The position numbers were made by a program, and so were the translations under genes. The notes under the pieces were generated by a model. It saw only the letters and a list, made by a program, of their open reading frames with translations. It did no database searches and was not told where the DNA came from. Shown here in pieces: positions 9,581 through 18,328 of a DNA stretch of 64,000 nt. The stretch comes from Vescimonas sanitatis. GTDB taxonomy: Bacteria > Bacillota > Clostridia > Oscillospirales > Oscillospiraceae. The number at the start of each line of letters is the position of its first letter. Position 1 is the stretch's first letter. The stretch is from positions 124,001 to 188,000 of the forward strand of contig NZ_JBMGPW010000004.1 in assembly GCF_049060325.1 (NCBI RefSeq). The letters are read 5' to 3'.

Positions 9581-11515
9581 TTAATAATCCAGATTTACCG
9601 CGTACTTAGCGCGCTGCTCGATAAACTCCTTGCGGGGCTCCACCTTCTCGCCCATGAGGACGGTGAACGTAGCGTCGGCCTTTACGGCATCGTCCAGCGT
9701 GATGCGGCGCAGCGTCCGGGTGTTGGGATCCATAGTCGTCTCCCACAGCTCATGGGCGTCCATCTCGCCCAGACCCTTAAACCGGCTGATACCGATTTTC
9801 ACGTTGGGGTCGCCGTTCCGCATCTCGTTGGACACCCGGTCACGCTCCTCGTCGGAGTAGGCCACCCGGGAGGTCTTGCCCCGGATCAGCTTGTAAAGCG
9901 GCGGCACGGCGGAATAGACGTAGCCCTCCTCGATGAGGGGCCGCATATACCGGAAGAAGAAGGTCAGCAGCAGGGTGCGGATATGGGCGCCGTCCACATC
10001 GGCATCGGCCATGATGATGATCTTGTGATAGCGCAGCTTGTTCTCGTCGAACTCCTCGCCGATACCTGCGCCCAACGCGATGATGACGGGCTGGAGCTTG
10101 TCGTTGCCGTAGACCTTGTCCACCCGGGCCTTCTCTACGTTGAGCATCTTGCCCCACAGGGGCAGGATGGCCTGGAACCGGCTGTCCCGTCCCGCCGTGG
10201 CGGAGCCGCCTGCGGAGTCGCCCTCCACGATGTACAGCTCTGTCAGCTCGGGGTTATTTTCGTTGCAGTCCCGGAGCTTATCCGGCATAGCCGCGCCGCC
10301 CAGCACCGTCTTGCGGCGGATGGACTCCCGCGCCTTGCGAGCCGCCTCCCGGGCGCGGTTGGCGGTCATGGCCTTATCCAGAATGGTGCGGGCCACCATG
10401 GGATGCTCCTCCAGATACACCGCCAGCTGGTCGCTGACGATACTGTCCACCAGCGTGCGGATATGGGCGTTGCCCAGCTTGGCCTTGGTCTGGCCCTCAA
10501 ACTGGGCCTCCGTCAGCTTCACGGAGATCACCGCCGTGATACCCTCGCGCACGTCCTCGCCGGAGACCTTGTCTCCCTCCTTGATCATGCCGTATTTCAG
10601 GCCGTAGGCATTGAGCACGCGGGTCAGGGCCGCCTTGAAGCCCGTCTCGTGCATGCCGCCTTCCGGCGTATGGATGTCGTTGGCGAAGGACACCAGCGTC
10701 TCGTTGTAGCCGTCGTTATACTGGATGGCGATCTCCGCCGTGCTGTCGCCCTTGGCGCCGGAGAGATAGATGACCTCCTCGTGGAGCGGGGTCTTGTTCC
10801 GGTTGATGAAGGTGACGAACTCCCGGATGCCGCCCTCATAGCACATGGCCTCGGACTTCTCTCTGCCCGGCCGGGCGTCGCTGATAGTGATCCGCAGACC
10901 AGCGTTCAGGAACGCCTGCTCCCGCATACGGGTGTGCAGCGTCTCGTAGTCATACTCCAACGTGTCGAACATCTCCGGGTCCGGCTTAAAGGTCACGGTG
11001 GTGCCGGTATGGTCCGTCTCGCCGATGACCTTCATCTCCTGGGTGATATTGCCCCGGGAGAATTTCATCTCATAGATTTTGCCGTCCTTGTGTACCTGCA
11101 CCGTCAGCCACTCACTCAGAGCGTTCACCACGGACGCGCCCACGCCGTGCAGGCCGCCGGAAACCTTATAGCCACCACCGCCAAACTTGCCGCCGGCGTG
11201 CAGCACGGTGAACACCACCTCCAGGGCGGGCCGGCCCGTCTGGGCCTGAATATCCACGGGGATACCACGGCCGTTATCGGTGACGGTGATGGTGTCACCC
11301 TCGTTGATGGTCACGGTAATGTCCGTGCAGTAGCCGGCCAGCGCCTCGTCGATGGCGTTGTCCACGATCTCATATACCAGGTGGTGCAGACCGCTGGCGC
11401 TGGTAGAACCGATATACATACCCGGCCGCTTCCGCACAGCCTCCAGCCCCTCCAGCACCTGTATTTCTGATGCGTTGTATTCCGTATCCACCACGGTCTT
11501 TTCCAGTTCTGCCAT
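9581..11515 (-). CDS. gyrB: DNA gyrase subunit B
   Basis: A 644-residue GyrB with the GHKL ATPase N-terminus (EIVDNAIDEAL, DNGRGIPVD, GGLHGVGASVVNALS), the transducer domain, and the TOPRIM segment (EGDSAGGSA; DADVDGAHIRTLLL) that binds magnesium. It ends in the usual RAKYAVNLDY. It supplies ATP-driven strand capture to GyrA. It follows remB by 3 nt in the conserved origin cluster. Confidence 0.98.
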   Translation of the reverse strand: MAELEKTVVDTEYNASEIQVLEGLEAVRKRPGMYIGSTSASGLHHLVYEIVDNAIDEALAGYCTDITVTINEGDTITVTDNGRGIPVDIQAQTGRPALEVVFTVLHAGGKFGGGGYKVSGGLHGVGASVVNALSEWLTVQVHKDGKIYEMKFSRGNITQEMKVIGETDHTGTTVTFKPDPEMFDTLEYDYETLHTRMREQAFLNAGLRITISDARPGREKSEAMCYEGGIREFVTFINRNKTPLHEEVIYLSGAKGDSTAEIAIQYNDGYNETLVSFANDIHTPEGGMHETGFKAALTRVLNAYGLKYGMIKEGDKVSGEDVREGITAVISVKLTEAQFEGQTKAKLGNAHIRTLVDSIVSDQLAVYLEEHPMVARTILDKAMTANRAREAARKARESIRRKTVLGGAAMPDKLRDCNENNPELTELYIVEGDSAGGSATAGRDSRFQAILPLWGKMLNVEKARVDKVYGNDKLQPVIIALGAGIGEEFDENKLRYHKIIIMADADVDGAHIRTLLLTFFFRYMRPLIEEGYVYSAVPPLYKLIRGKTSRVAYSDEERDRVSNEMRNGDPNVKIGISRFKGLGEMDAHELWETTMDPNTRTLRRITLDDAVKADATFTVLMGEKVEPRKEFIEQRAKYAVNLDY

Positions 11516-11518
11516 GTA

Positions 11519-11782
11519 CTACTCTCCTTTTCCTTGGACCCGCTTGCCCAGCGTCCGGGAATTGATCTGCGACAGATACACGATCTGCCGGTGATAGGGA
11601 TGGTCACACACCACGAAGGACCGCGGTATGTCCTCGCAGGCACTCTGTACCACGCCCTCCTGCTCGGCTCCCTGTAAAAACTCTCTCGTTTTTTTTGAGG
11701 TAGAGGTGTTATCCAGGTCAAAGATACCGATGACCCGCCGGTCCTCTACCATCACGTTCATACCGATGTGCAGATACGCCAT
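11519..11782 (-). CDS. remB: RemB-like DUF370 protein (YaaB)
   Basis: An 87-residue protein starting at ATG 11780-11782 (MAYLHIG), which overlaps the recF stop by one base. Its position between recF and gyrB is that of yaaB/remB in Bacillus subtilis. RemA/RemB are DUF370 DNA-binding proteins; RemA activates extracellular-matrix and osmoprotection genes, and RemB was found with it. The fold is visible as the small beta N-terminus (HIGMNVMVEDRRVIGIFDLD), followed by a longer C-terminus than RemA. The regulatory targets in this organism are unknown. Confidence 0.82.
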   Translation of the reverse strand: MAYLHIGMNVMVEDRRVIGIFDLDNTSTSKKTREFLQGAEQEGVVQSACEDIPRSFVVCDHPYHRQIVYLSQINSRTLGKRVQGKGE

Positions 11783-12885
11783 CACAGTACCTCCCCGCCC
11801 CGCACATGGAACACCCTGCCGCTGAGCAGCGTGTCCAGCCGGTCGTTTTCGCAGCAGGTGATAAACACCTGTCCGCCGCTGATGCGATTCAGTACGTATT
11901 CCTGCCGCCGGGGATCCAACTCGCTGAGCACATCGTCCAGCAGCATTACCGGATACTCCCCCATGGCGTTTTTGTGTATCTCGCGCTCCGCCAGCTTCAG
12001 GCTCAGTGCCGCCGTCCGTACCTGCCCCTGCGAGCAGAACTGCCGCGCGCTGCGCCCGTTGACCAGCACCTCGATATCGTCCTTGTGGGCGCCGGAGAGA
12101 CACAGCTTCGCCGCACGCTCCGCCGCCTGATGGCTCTCCATATGTGCCGTCAGCGCCGCGTAGATATCTGCCTGACTGCCCAGCGGGTCGGCGACGGTCC
12201 TGACGGTCTGGTACGTCAGGGTCAGCTCCTCCCTCTCGCCGCTGCACTCATAGTGTGCCTGCCGGGCATATTCCGCCAGCGCCGCACAGAACCGCGCCCG
12301 ATAGCCTACCAGCACTGCGCCGCTGCGGCACAGGCCCTCGTTGAATTCCGGCAGCAGGTCCAAAAGCTCTGGCTTGTCCTCGCTGTCCCGCAGGATGCGG
12401 GTCTTGTGCTCATACAGCCGGCTGTACTGGCTCAGCGCCTCGGCGTACCGCGGTCGCAGCTGGCACAGCGACAGGTCCATGAACCGCCGCCGTTCCGCCG
12501 CACCGGCCCGGATCAAAAACAGATCCTCCGGCGCAAAAAACACCGTATGCAGCACGTCGGACAGGGCGGCGCTGTTTTTGGCGGGCACACCGTTAACGGT
12601 CATTTTCCGCCGCTTTCCGCGGAAGAGGCGTATGTCCGTCACAAATTCCCGCTGTCGGGAAAAGATATTTCCCAACAGCGCGGCCTCCTGCATATCAAAG
12701 CCGATCAGCTCCTTGTCTCCGTGGGCGCGGGGACTTTTTCCACAGCTAAGATATACGATGGCCTCCAGCAGATTTGTTTTTCCTTGGGCGTTCTCTCCGT
12801 AAATAACGTTGCAGCTGGGGTCGAACGTCAGCGCCTGCGTGCCGTAGTTCCGCCAGCCCTGCAGGTGCAGGGCGTCAACTCTCAT
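11782..12885 (-). CDS. recF: DNA replication/repair protein RecF
   Basis: A 367-residue SMC-like ABC ATPase with Walker A YGENAQGKTNLLEA (30-40), signature region near LSLKLAE, and Walker B MLLDDVLSELD. RecF with RecO/RecR loads RecA at single-strand gaps and stalled forks. It overlaps the end of the upstream S4-domain gene by 11 nt and remB by 1 nt, so the segment is tightly coupled. Confidence 0.96.
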   Translation of the reverse strand: MRVDALHLQGWRNYGTQALTFDPSCNVIYGENAQGKTNLLEAIVYLSCGKSPRAHGDKELIGFDMQEAALLGNIFSRQREFVTDIRLFRGKRRKMTVNGVPAKNSAALSDVLHTVFFAPEDLFLIRAGAAERRRFMDLSLCQLRPRYAEALSQYSRLYEHKTRILRDSEDKPELLDLLPEFNEGLCRSGAVLVGYRARFCAALAEYARQAHYECSGEREELTLTYQTVRTVADPLGSQADIYAALTAHMESHQAAERAAKLCLSGAHKDDIEVLVNGRSARQFCSQGQVRTAALSLKLAEREIHKNAMGEYPVMLLDDVLSELDPRRQEYVLNRISGGQVFITCCENDRLDTLLSGRVFHVRGGEVL

Positions 12886-13090
12886 ACGTCACCGTCAGCG
12901 TCTGCCCGTTGAAGGCCACCACGTCGCCGGGCCGGATCTTCTTGCCACGCATGGTGCACACCTCGCCATTGACCGTCACGTCACCCTCCTGGATGACGAG
13001 CTTGGCCTCGCCGCCGGTCTCTACCGCCGCGGCAAACTTCAGCAGATCCTGCAATTTTATATATTCCGTTGTGATGGTGATAGTCTCCAT
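12875..13090 (-). CDS. yaaA: S4 RNA-binding domain protein YaaA
   Basis: A 71-residue protein that is nearly all S4 domain (LVIQEGDVTVNGEVCTMRGKKIRPGDVV), the small fold used by ribosomal protein S4 and RNA-modifying enzymes to bind structured RNA. Its place between dnaN and recF matches Bacillus yaaA (rlbA), which is implicated in 50S subunit assembly. It overlaps recF by 11 nt. Confidence 0.88.
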   Translation of the reverse strand: METITITTEYIKLQDLLKFAAAVETGGEAKLVIQEGDVTVNGEVCTMRGKKIRPGDVVAFNGQTLTVTYES

Positions 13091-13177
13091 AATAATGAAC
13101 CTCGTTCATAGATATAATATGCCGTTTTTTTCTTCAATAAAAAGCGCGCACAGTTCGATAAAGGTGCAGCTCCTGCG

Positions 13178-13243
13178 TTCTGCCGATGGCAAACCAACGA
13201 CGGCGTACCGGGTGTGTGTCGAGGAGGTGTAGCGATGGCAGGG
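13178..13243 (-). repeat. Dispersed element with terminal inverted repeats, copy 1
   Basis: This lies in the dnaN-yaaA gap. Read on minus, it begins CCCTGCCATCG, contains CTCCTCGACACACACCCGGTACGCCGTCGTTGG and ends GCCATCGGCAGAACG in three separate blocks. The middle and ends closely match the tandem copies at 33.7 kb, and the ends match the element at 41.6 kb. No coding capacity. Confidence 0.7.
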
Positions 13244-13259
13244 CACAAGAGATGTGCCT

Positions 13260-14372
13260 TTATTGCGCCTTCAGGCGCACCGGCAGCACCATATAAAGAA
13301 AGTTGTCACTGTCATCTACGGGCGTGATGATACAGGGCGAAATACCGGTGTTCAGCTGCATTTTCACCGTATCCGCCGGGGCATAGCGCAGGGCGTCCAT
13401 GAGATAGCGGTTGTTGAAGCCGATCTCCAGCTCCTGTCCGTCGCCGCGGACGGGGCAGATATCCCGGGCTTCGCCGTTTCCGGTCCGGGCGGACATATAC
13501 ACCCGGTCCTGGCTGAACAGGCAGCGTACCGGACTTTTCAGCTTCTCGCTGATGACCACGCTGACGCGGTCCAGGCTTTCGATCATCGTCTTGTTGTCCA
13601 CCTCGATGCAGATGGGGTTGGTGGTAGGTATGGCATTCTTGTAGTCCAGGAATTCACCCTCCAACCGGCGGCATATCAGCTGGGTAGCCCCGGCCTCAAA
13701 CATCAGATGGCGCTTGCCCTGGGTCACCGTCACCATGTCGTCGGTGTCGGCGCATATTTTCTCCACCTCATTCAGGGCGGCGCCGGGGGCCACGAACTTG
13801 AAGGCCCCGCCGTCGATGTGCTCCAGCGGCTCGCGGCGCAGCGCCAGACGGAAGCCGTCCACCGCCACCATGGTCAGTCCCTTGTCGCTGATCTCAAACA
13901 GGGCGCCGGTGTGGATGGGACGGGCCTCATTGACGGAAACAGCAAAGCTGGTCTGGTTGATCATGGCCTTCAGCGTCCGCTGCTCCAGTGTGACGGAGAA
14001 CTGGTCGTCCACCTCCGGCAGCTCCGGATAGTCGTCGGCGCTGAGGCCGGGAAGCTCGAAGCTGGCATCGCCGCAGTTCAGCTTCACGTTAAACTTGTCG
14101 TCTGCCTCAAAGGTCACCATATCATCCGGCAGGCGGCGGATCATCTCGCCGAACAGTCTGGCGTTCAGCACGATGTGCCCTGCCTCGGACACTGCGGCCT
14201 CCACCGTGGTGCGTATGCCGGTCTGCATATTATAGCCGGACAGCCGCAGTCCCTCGCCGCACTCCAGCAGGATACCCTCCAGCGCCGGGATGGAGCTTTT
14301 AGCCGCTACCGCCCGAGACACCGCGGCCACCGCCTGTTGTACCAGTGCCTTTTCACAGGAAAATCTCACCAT
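13260..14372 (-). CDS. dnaN: DNA polymerase III beta sliding clamp
   Basis: A 370-residue clamp made of three repeated domains (about 1-120, 125-245, 250-370), ending in the standard LPVRLK-type C-terminus. It tethers polymerase III and repair proteins to DNA. I start it at ATG 14370-14372 (MVRFSCEK), the usual clamp N-terminus, with GAGG upstream; an in-frame ATG 10 codons earlier lacks support. It is separated from dnaA by an unusually AT-rich 330-bp gap. The later yaaA-recF genes follow after a 169-bp gap that holds a repeat element. Confidence 0.97.
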   Translation of the reverse strand: MVRFSCEKALVQQAVAAVSRAVAAKSSIPALEGILLECGEGLRLSGYNMQTGIRTTVEAAVSEAGHIVLNARLFGEMIRRLPDDMVTFEADDKFNVKLNCGDASFELPGLSADDYPELPEVDDQFSVTLEQRTLKAMINQTSFAVSVNEARPIHTGALFEISDKGLTMVAVDGFRLALRREPLEHIDGGAFKFVAPGAALNEVEKICADTDDMVTVTQGKRHLMFEAGATQLICRRLEGEFLDYKNAIPTTNPICIEVDNKTMIESLDRVSVVISEKLKSPVRCLFSQDRVYMSARTGNGEARDICPVRGDGQELEIGFNNRYLMDALRYAPADTVKMQLNTGISPCIITPVDDSDNFLYMVLPVRLKAQ

Positions 14373-14702
14373 ATCCGTCGTTCCTCGCTTTCCGAAAGTC
14401 ATTGCCGCCTGCGCTGTCTGAAAGATCAGCCCTACGCAAAAAAGCGGTTCTATTTTTCTAAATCAAATCATAAACTAATTTTTTATTTCAGTAGTCTTAT
14501 TAGTAGGGAAATTTTATGTGGACATCCATGTTTATCCCGCGCCGTTATCGGCTTTTTTATAGACATACCTTTATGGAAAACACGCCGGGTTTCCCACATC
14601 TTCATGTGTGATGCGGATGTTGCACAGATTTTCCACGTGGATTACACAGGAAATGGGGAAAACCCTCCCCTTTCGCTCTGTCTCGCCAGCACCCGCGCTT
14701 TC
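14373..14702. other. Putative oriC part: DNA-unwinding region between dnaA and dnaN
   Basis: A stretch at ~14450-14520 is far more AT-rich than the rest of the window and includes the TAG-containing word ATTAGTAGGG at 14499-14508. On the dnaA side are several degenerate DnaA-box-like words (consensus TTATCCACA): TGTGGACAT 14517-14525, TTTCCCACA 14590-14598, and the back-to-back pair TTTTCCACG 14629-14637 / CGTGGATTA 14636-14644. Bacillus also has its unwinding element between dnaA and dnaN. The identity rests on gene order and base composition; the boxes are weak. Confidence 0.6.
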
Positions 14703-16019
14703 TCACTTTTTGCTGTTGATGTTGGTGGTGATCTCCTTCACCTTTTCGGCAAAGGCGGGGTCAGAGCGCATCGTGCTCTCCACCTTGTCCAGAGAGTGCA
14801 GAATAGTGGAGTGGTCCCTGTCGCCGAACTCCTTGCCGATGTCGTTCAGGCTCATGGAGGTCATACGGCGGATGAGGTACATGGCGATCTGCCGCGCGGC
14901 CACCACATCGCGGCTGCGGCTCTGTCCCCGCAGCGTTTCCTCGTCCACATGGAAGTAGCTGCATATGTATCCCACGATAATGGCAGGGGTGGGGGCAAAG
15001 TCGTTGCTCTTCTTCAGCATATCACGGATGGCCCGGCTGACGGTCTCTTCGTTGACCTGGTCGTCCAGCAGATCCCGGTAGGCCAGGATCTTGTTCAGCG
15101 TGCCCTCGATCTGCCGCACGTTGGAGGTGATGTTCTCCGCGATGTAGTCCGTCACCTCGTTGGGCAGCTTCACGCCCAGCATGGCTGCCTTATTCTGCAC
15201 GATGGCGAACCGTGTTTCAAAGTCCGGCGGCGCCACATCCACCATCAGGCCCCACTCGAACCGGGTCCGCAGCCGGTCCTCCAGCTGAGTGATCTCCTTG
15301 GGCGGCCGGTCTGACGTCAGCACGATCTGCCGGCCGGACTCGTACAGGGTGTTGAAGGTATGGAAGAACTCCTCCTGGGTCTGTATCTTGCCGGCGATGA
15401 ATTGGATATCGTCCATCAGCAGGATATCCGTCTGCCGGTACTTTTCCCGGAATTCCGCGTTGCGGTTTTCCCGGATGGAGGCGATCAGCTCATTGGTGAA
15501 GTCGTCGCCCTTCACATAGACGATCCGTGCCTCTGGCCGCTTTTTACGCAGGGCGTTGGCGATAGCGTACAGCAGGTGCGTCTTGCCCAGTCCGGAGTCG
15601 CCGTAGATAAACAGCGGGTTGTAGTTCTCGCCGGGCTTTTCCGTCACCGCCTTTGCGGCGGCAAAGGCCAGCTTGTTCTGGGGTCCCACCACATACGTCT
15701 CGAAGGTGAAGGCCTCCGACTCTGACAGATCGCCCGGCCTGTCCGGCGCCACACCATGGTAAGCCGCCAGCTGCTGATCGTCCAGAATTTTTACCTCCAG
15801 GTCCGTGGAGAACAGGTCCCGCAGCGCCGCCTTGATGTGTGGCAGGAACCGGGCCTCGATGGTGCTCTTTTTAAAGGTATTGCTGCAATGGAGCACGAAG
15901 GCCGAGTCCTCCATCGTTACCACCGTTACCTCGTCGAACCAGGTGTTGATGGTGGTCTCGGACAGCTCATGGCTCAGCCGCTTGAGCACGCTGTCCCACA
16001 GGTCTTTCATGGAATTCAA
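14703..16019 (-). CDS. dnaA: Chromosomal replication initiator DnaA
   Basis: A 438-residue initiator with domain I (1-75), a short linker, the AAA+ domain with Walker A GDSGLGKTH (140-148) and Walker B LLMDDIQF, and the C-terminal DNA-binding domain with GDRDHSTILHSLDKVE. It binds DnaA boxes and melts oriC. The start is probably a TTG at 16017-16019 (MNSMKDLW): AAGGGGAG lies 7 nt upstream of it, whereas the next ATG (16010) is 16 nt away. A rare start codon on the initiator gene would limit its synthesis. A sigma-A promoter lies ~90 bp upstream. Confidence 0.98.
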   Translation of the reverse strand: MNSMKDLWDSVLKRLSHELSETTINTWFDEVTVVTMEDSAFVLHCSNTFKKSTIEARFLPHIKAALRDLFSTDLEVKILDDQQLAAYHGVAPDRPGDLSESEAFTFETYVVGPQNKLAFAAAKAVTEKPGENYNPLFIYGDSGLGKTHLLYAIANALRKKRPEARIVYVKGDDFTNELIASIRENRNAEFREKYRQTDILLMDDIQFIAGKIQTQEEFFHTFNTLYESGRQIVLTSDRPPKEITQLEDRLRTRFEWGLMVDVAPPDFETRFAIVQNKAAMLGVKLPNEVTDYIAENITSNVRQIEGTLNKILAYRDLLDDQVNEETVSRAIRDMLKKSNDFAPTPAIIVGYICSYFHVDEETLRGQSRSRDVVAARQIAMYLIRRMTSMSLNDIGKEFGDRDHSTILHSLDKVESTMRSDPAFAEKVKEITTNINSKK

Positions 16020-16105
16020 GCAAAAGCTCCCCTTTCGGCGGAGGCTGTCTGTTTTCCTCCGCAGTAAAATGGCGGGGGGTATACCGCCGCAAAATATCCC
16101 ACTAC

Positions 16106-16134
16106 ATTATAGCAGAAAACACGCCGGAAGTCTA
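16106..16134 (-). promoter_or_regulatory. dnaA promoter
   Basis: Read on minus: TAGACT, 17-bp spacer, TATAAT, about 90 bp before the dnaA start. Confidence 0.6.
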
Positions 16135-16210
16135 CACCTATTCTAAATATAAACTGCCGGCTTTTTCCCTGTTTTTCCCGCAAAAACGGGCGCTTGTGGG
16201 TAAATTTTTG

Positions 16211-16239
16211 TTGACAGTGCCCCCCTGTATCTGTATAAT
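16211..16239 (+). promoter_or_regulatory. rpmH operon promoter
   Basis: A consensus sigma-A promoter: TTGACA, 17-bp spacer, TATAAT. It drives rpmH-rnpA-yidD-yidC-khpB and overlaps the region next to the DnaA-box-like word. Confidence 0.85.
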
Positions 16240-16375
16240 ATACTCCGCGTGGTTGCACGCAGATGTGCAACAGGCGTGGAAATGTTTACTGCGGCGGTGA
16301 ATATCTCACCGCTGTCGAGTAAGCGCGGGGCCTTGTTGTCCCGCCGGATAATCTTAAAAATGGAGGTGTCATGCA

Positions 16376-16510
16376 ATGTTCCGTACCTATCAGCCCAAGA
16401 AGCGTCAGCGCTCCAAGGAGCACGGCTTCCGCAAGAGAATGGCCACCCGCAACGGCCGCAAGGTTCTGGCCCGTCGTCGTGCCAAGGGTCGTGCCCGTCT
16501 GACCCATTGA
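16376..16510 (+). CDS. rpmH: 50S ribosomal protein L34
   Basis: A 44-residue, highly basic protein (FRTYQPKKRQRSKEHGF, then NGRKVLARRRAKGR) identical in layout to L34 of other Firmicutes. It is a small structural protein of the large subunit. GGAGG lies 8 nt before the ATG at 16376; an out-of-frame ATG at 16371 is not used. It is the first gene of the conserved rpmH-rnpA-yidD-yidC-khpB cluster. Confidence 0.97.
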   Translation: MFRTYQPKKRQRSKEHGFRKRMATRNGRKVLARRRAKGRARLTH

Positions 16511-16620
16511 GGTCACGGAAGGTGCATCGCACATACAGATAAGCCCTGAGGGACGGAGGATCGAGATCCCCGTCCCTATCGGTGTATCTGGCGAGGCAAA
16601 ACCAGTATAGCGAGGGAACT

Positions 16621-16965
16621 ATGGACGCAAGAGTAACGGTGAAGCAAAACAGCGACTTCCGCCGCATTTACCGCAGGGGCCGGTCTGCCGTCTCCGGCGG
16701 CGTGGTGGTCTACTGCCTGAAGAACAGACAGGGCATGAGCCGCCTGGGCGTCACCGTCTCCACCAAGCTGGGCCACGCCGTGGTCCGCAACCGTGTCCGC
16801 CGCCGGTTTCGTGAGCTCTATCGCCTGCACAGGGCCGATATGCTCCCCGGCTGGGATATTATCATGGTGGGCCGTGTCCGTGCCGCCGAGCTGCCCTATC
16901 ATAAGCTGGAAAAGCAATACCTCCGCTGCCTTGCAGAGCTGGGATTGCTGCGGGAGGATGTATGA
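16621..16965 (+). CDS. rnpA: Ribonuclease P protein component
   Basis: A 114-residue basic protein carrying the RNR motif region (VVRNRVRRRFRELYR). It binds RNase P RNA and helps cleave pre-tRNA leaders. The start at 16621 (MDARVTVKQNSDF) has GAGGGA just upstream; the frame stays open 13 codons further up but with no ribosome-binding site. It overlaps yidD by 4 nt (ATGA), indicating coupling. Confidence 0.95.
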   Translation: MDARVTVKQNSDFRRIYRRGRSAVSGGVVVYCLKNRQGMSRLGVTVSTKLGHAVVRNRVRRRFRELYRLHRADMLPGWDIIMVGRVRAAELPYHKLEKQYLRCLAELGLLREDV

Positions 16966-17180
16966 AAAGACTTCTTCTCTCCGCTATCCGCTTTTATCGC
17001 CGGGCCGTCTCGCCCCTGTTCCCGCCCCGCTGCCGCTATATCCCCACCTGCTCGCAGTACGCCCTTGAGGCGGTCGAGAAATACGGTGCGGCCAAGGGCG
17101 GCTGGCTGGCCTTCAAGCGTCTTATGCGGTGCCATCCCTTCCACCATCACAAGGGCGGCTGGTATGATCCGGTGCCCTGA
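16962..17180 (+). CDS. yidD: Membrane protein insertion efficiency factor YidD
   Basis: A 72-residue DUF37 protein with the conserved cysteine segment (CRYIPTCSQYALEAV) and the CHPFHHHKGGWYDPVP end. YidD assists YidC-dependent insertion of membrane proteins. Its amphipathic N-terminal helix is expected to lie on the inner face of the membrane. It overlaps rnpA and lies 38 nt before yidC. Confidence 0.93.
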   Translation: MKRLLLSAIRFYRRAVSPLFPPRCRYIPTCSQYALEAVEKYGAAKGGWLAFKRLMRCHPFHHHKGGWYDPVP

Positions 17181-17218
17181 AGCCACCCCCTCAAAAAACT
17201 ACGGAGGAATAAAAGCCT

Positions 17219-18316
17219 ATGTTCGCACAACTCGGCTACTACATCTGTGTGCCGTTCGCGTGGCTCACCCGCCTGTTCTATACCTGGACGGGCTCTTACG
17301 GCGTCGCTCTGATCCTCTTCACCCTGATCGTCAAGCTGGTGCTGCTTCCCTTCCAGCTCAAGAGCAAGAAGAGTATGCTCCGCATGGGCCGCATGAACAG
17401 CAAGGTGCAGGAGATCCAGAAAAAATACGCCAACAACAAGGAGAGGCAGCAGCAGGAGATCGCGGACCTCTATGCCCGCGAGGGTGTCAACCCCATGTCC
17501 GGGTGCCTGTGGTCCTTCCTGCCCTTCCCCATCCTGATCGCCCTGTACTACATCATCCGCACACCTCTGCGCTACTTCATGTCCCTGTCCAACGAGGTCA
17601 TCGCCAAGATCACCGAGCTGGCGGTGTCCCTGGGGTATGTGTCCGGCGCCAGTGGTCAGGCCTCTGCTTATGACCAGATCTATCTGGCCAAGTTCATCCA
17701 CGATAACTGGTCCAGCTTCGAGGGTAAATTCGATGGTCTTATCGACCTGAACTACACCTTCCTCAGCATGGACCTGTCCGCCGTGCCCAAGGATCTGTTC
17801 AGCCAGTTCCCCTCCGGCGGCTGGCCCGTCATCGGCATCATGCTCATGCCGCTGATCTCCGCCGCGCTGCAGTTCCTGATGACCCGCATCTCCATGAAGA
17901 CCAACGGCAACAGCAACATGAACGGCTCCTCCAAGGCGATGCTCTACATGATGCCCCTGATGACGGTGTGGATGGGCTACATCCTCCCCGCCGCCCTGTG
18001 CGTCTACTGGATCGCCAACGCCGCCTTCTCCTGCATTCAGGAGCAGGTGCTGAACAAGCACTTCTCTAAGGTGCTGGACCGCGAGGAGACCGACAAGGAG
18101 CGCCAGAAGCGCGAGGCCCGCTACGCTAAAATGCAGGCTGCCCGCGAGAATTACAACCGTCAGCTGGAGCAGCAGGCCCAGTCCAAGGGAGGCAAGAAGC
18201 CCCAGCCCCAACCCAAAAAGAAAAAGACCGGCGAGAGCACCACGGAAGCCGGTAAGGTGGGCAATCGTCCCTACGCACGGGGCCGCGCCTACCGCGAGGA
18301 ACACTACGACGAATAA
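17219..18316 (+). CDS. yidC: Membrane protein insertase YidC/SpoIIIJ/Oxa1
   Basis: A 365-residue insertase of the short Gram-positive form. After a first hydrophobic segment (~15-50) comes the conserved LPFQLKSKKSM stretch and a cytosolic helical hairpin rich in Lys/Gln (~65-95). Further membrane segments at about 95-120, 190-220 and 240-270 follow. The C-terminal ~80 residues are a very basic soluble tail, which in this family binds the ribosome. There is no lipobox at the N-terminus, unlike Bacillus SpoIIIJ. It lies between yidD and khpB, its usual neighbours. Confidence 0.93.
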   Translation: MFAQLGYYICVPFAWLTRLFYTWTGSYGVALILFTLIVKLVLLPFQLKSKKSMLRMGRMNSKVQEIQKKYANNKERQQQEIADLYAREGVNPMSGCLWSFLPFPILIALYYIIRTPLRYFMSLSNEVIAKITELAVSLGYVSGASGQASAYDQIYLAKFIHDNWSSFEGKFDGLIDLNYTFLSMDLSAVPKDLFSQFPSGGWPVIGIMLMPLISAALQFLMTRISMKTNGNSNMNGSSKAMLYMMPLMTVWMGYILPAALCVYWIANAAFSCIQEQVLNKHFSKVLDREETDKERQKREARYAKMQAARENYNRQLEQQAQSKGGKKPQPQPKKKKTGESTTEAGKVGNRPYARGRAYREEHYDE

Positions 18317-18328
18317 GGAGTTTTGTCT

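Larger units (their letters stand above)
16020..16375. other. dnaA-rpmH divergent intergenic region, second half of putative oriC
   Basis: This 356-bp gap holds the dnaA promoter on minus, the rpmH promoter on plus and a DnaA-box-like word TGTGGGTAA (16195-16203; one mismatch to TGTGGATAA). It corresponds in position to the upstream half of a bipartite Bacillus-type origin. After the rpmH promoter there is a ~130-nt leader with no recognised structure. Confidence 0.55.
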
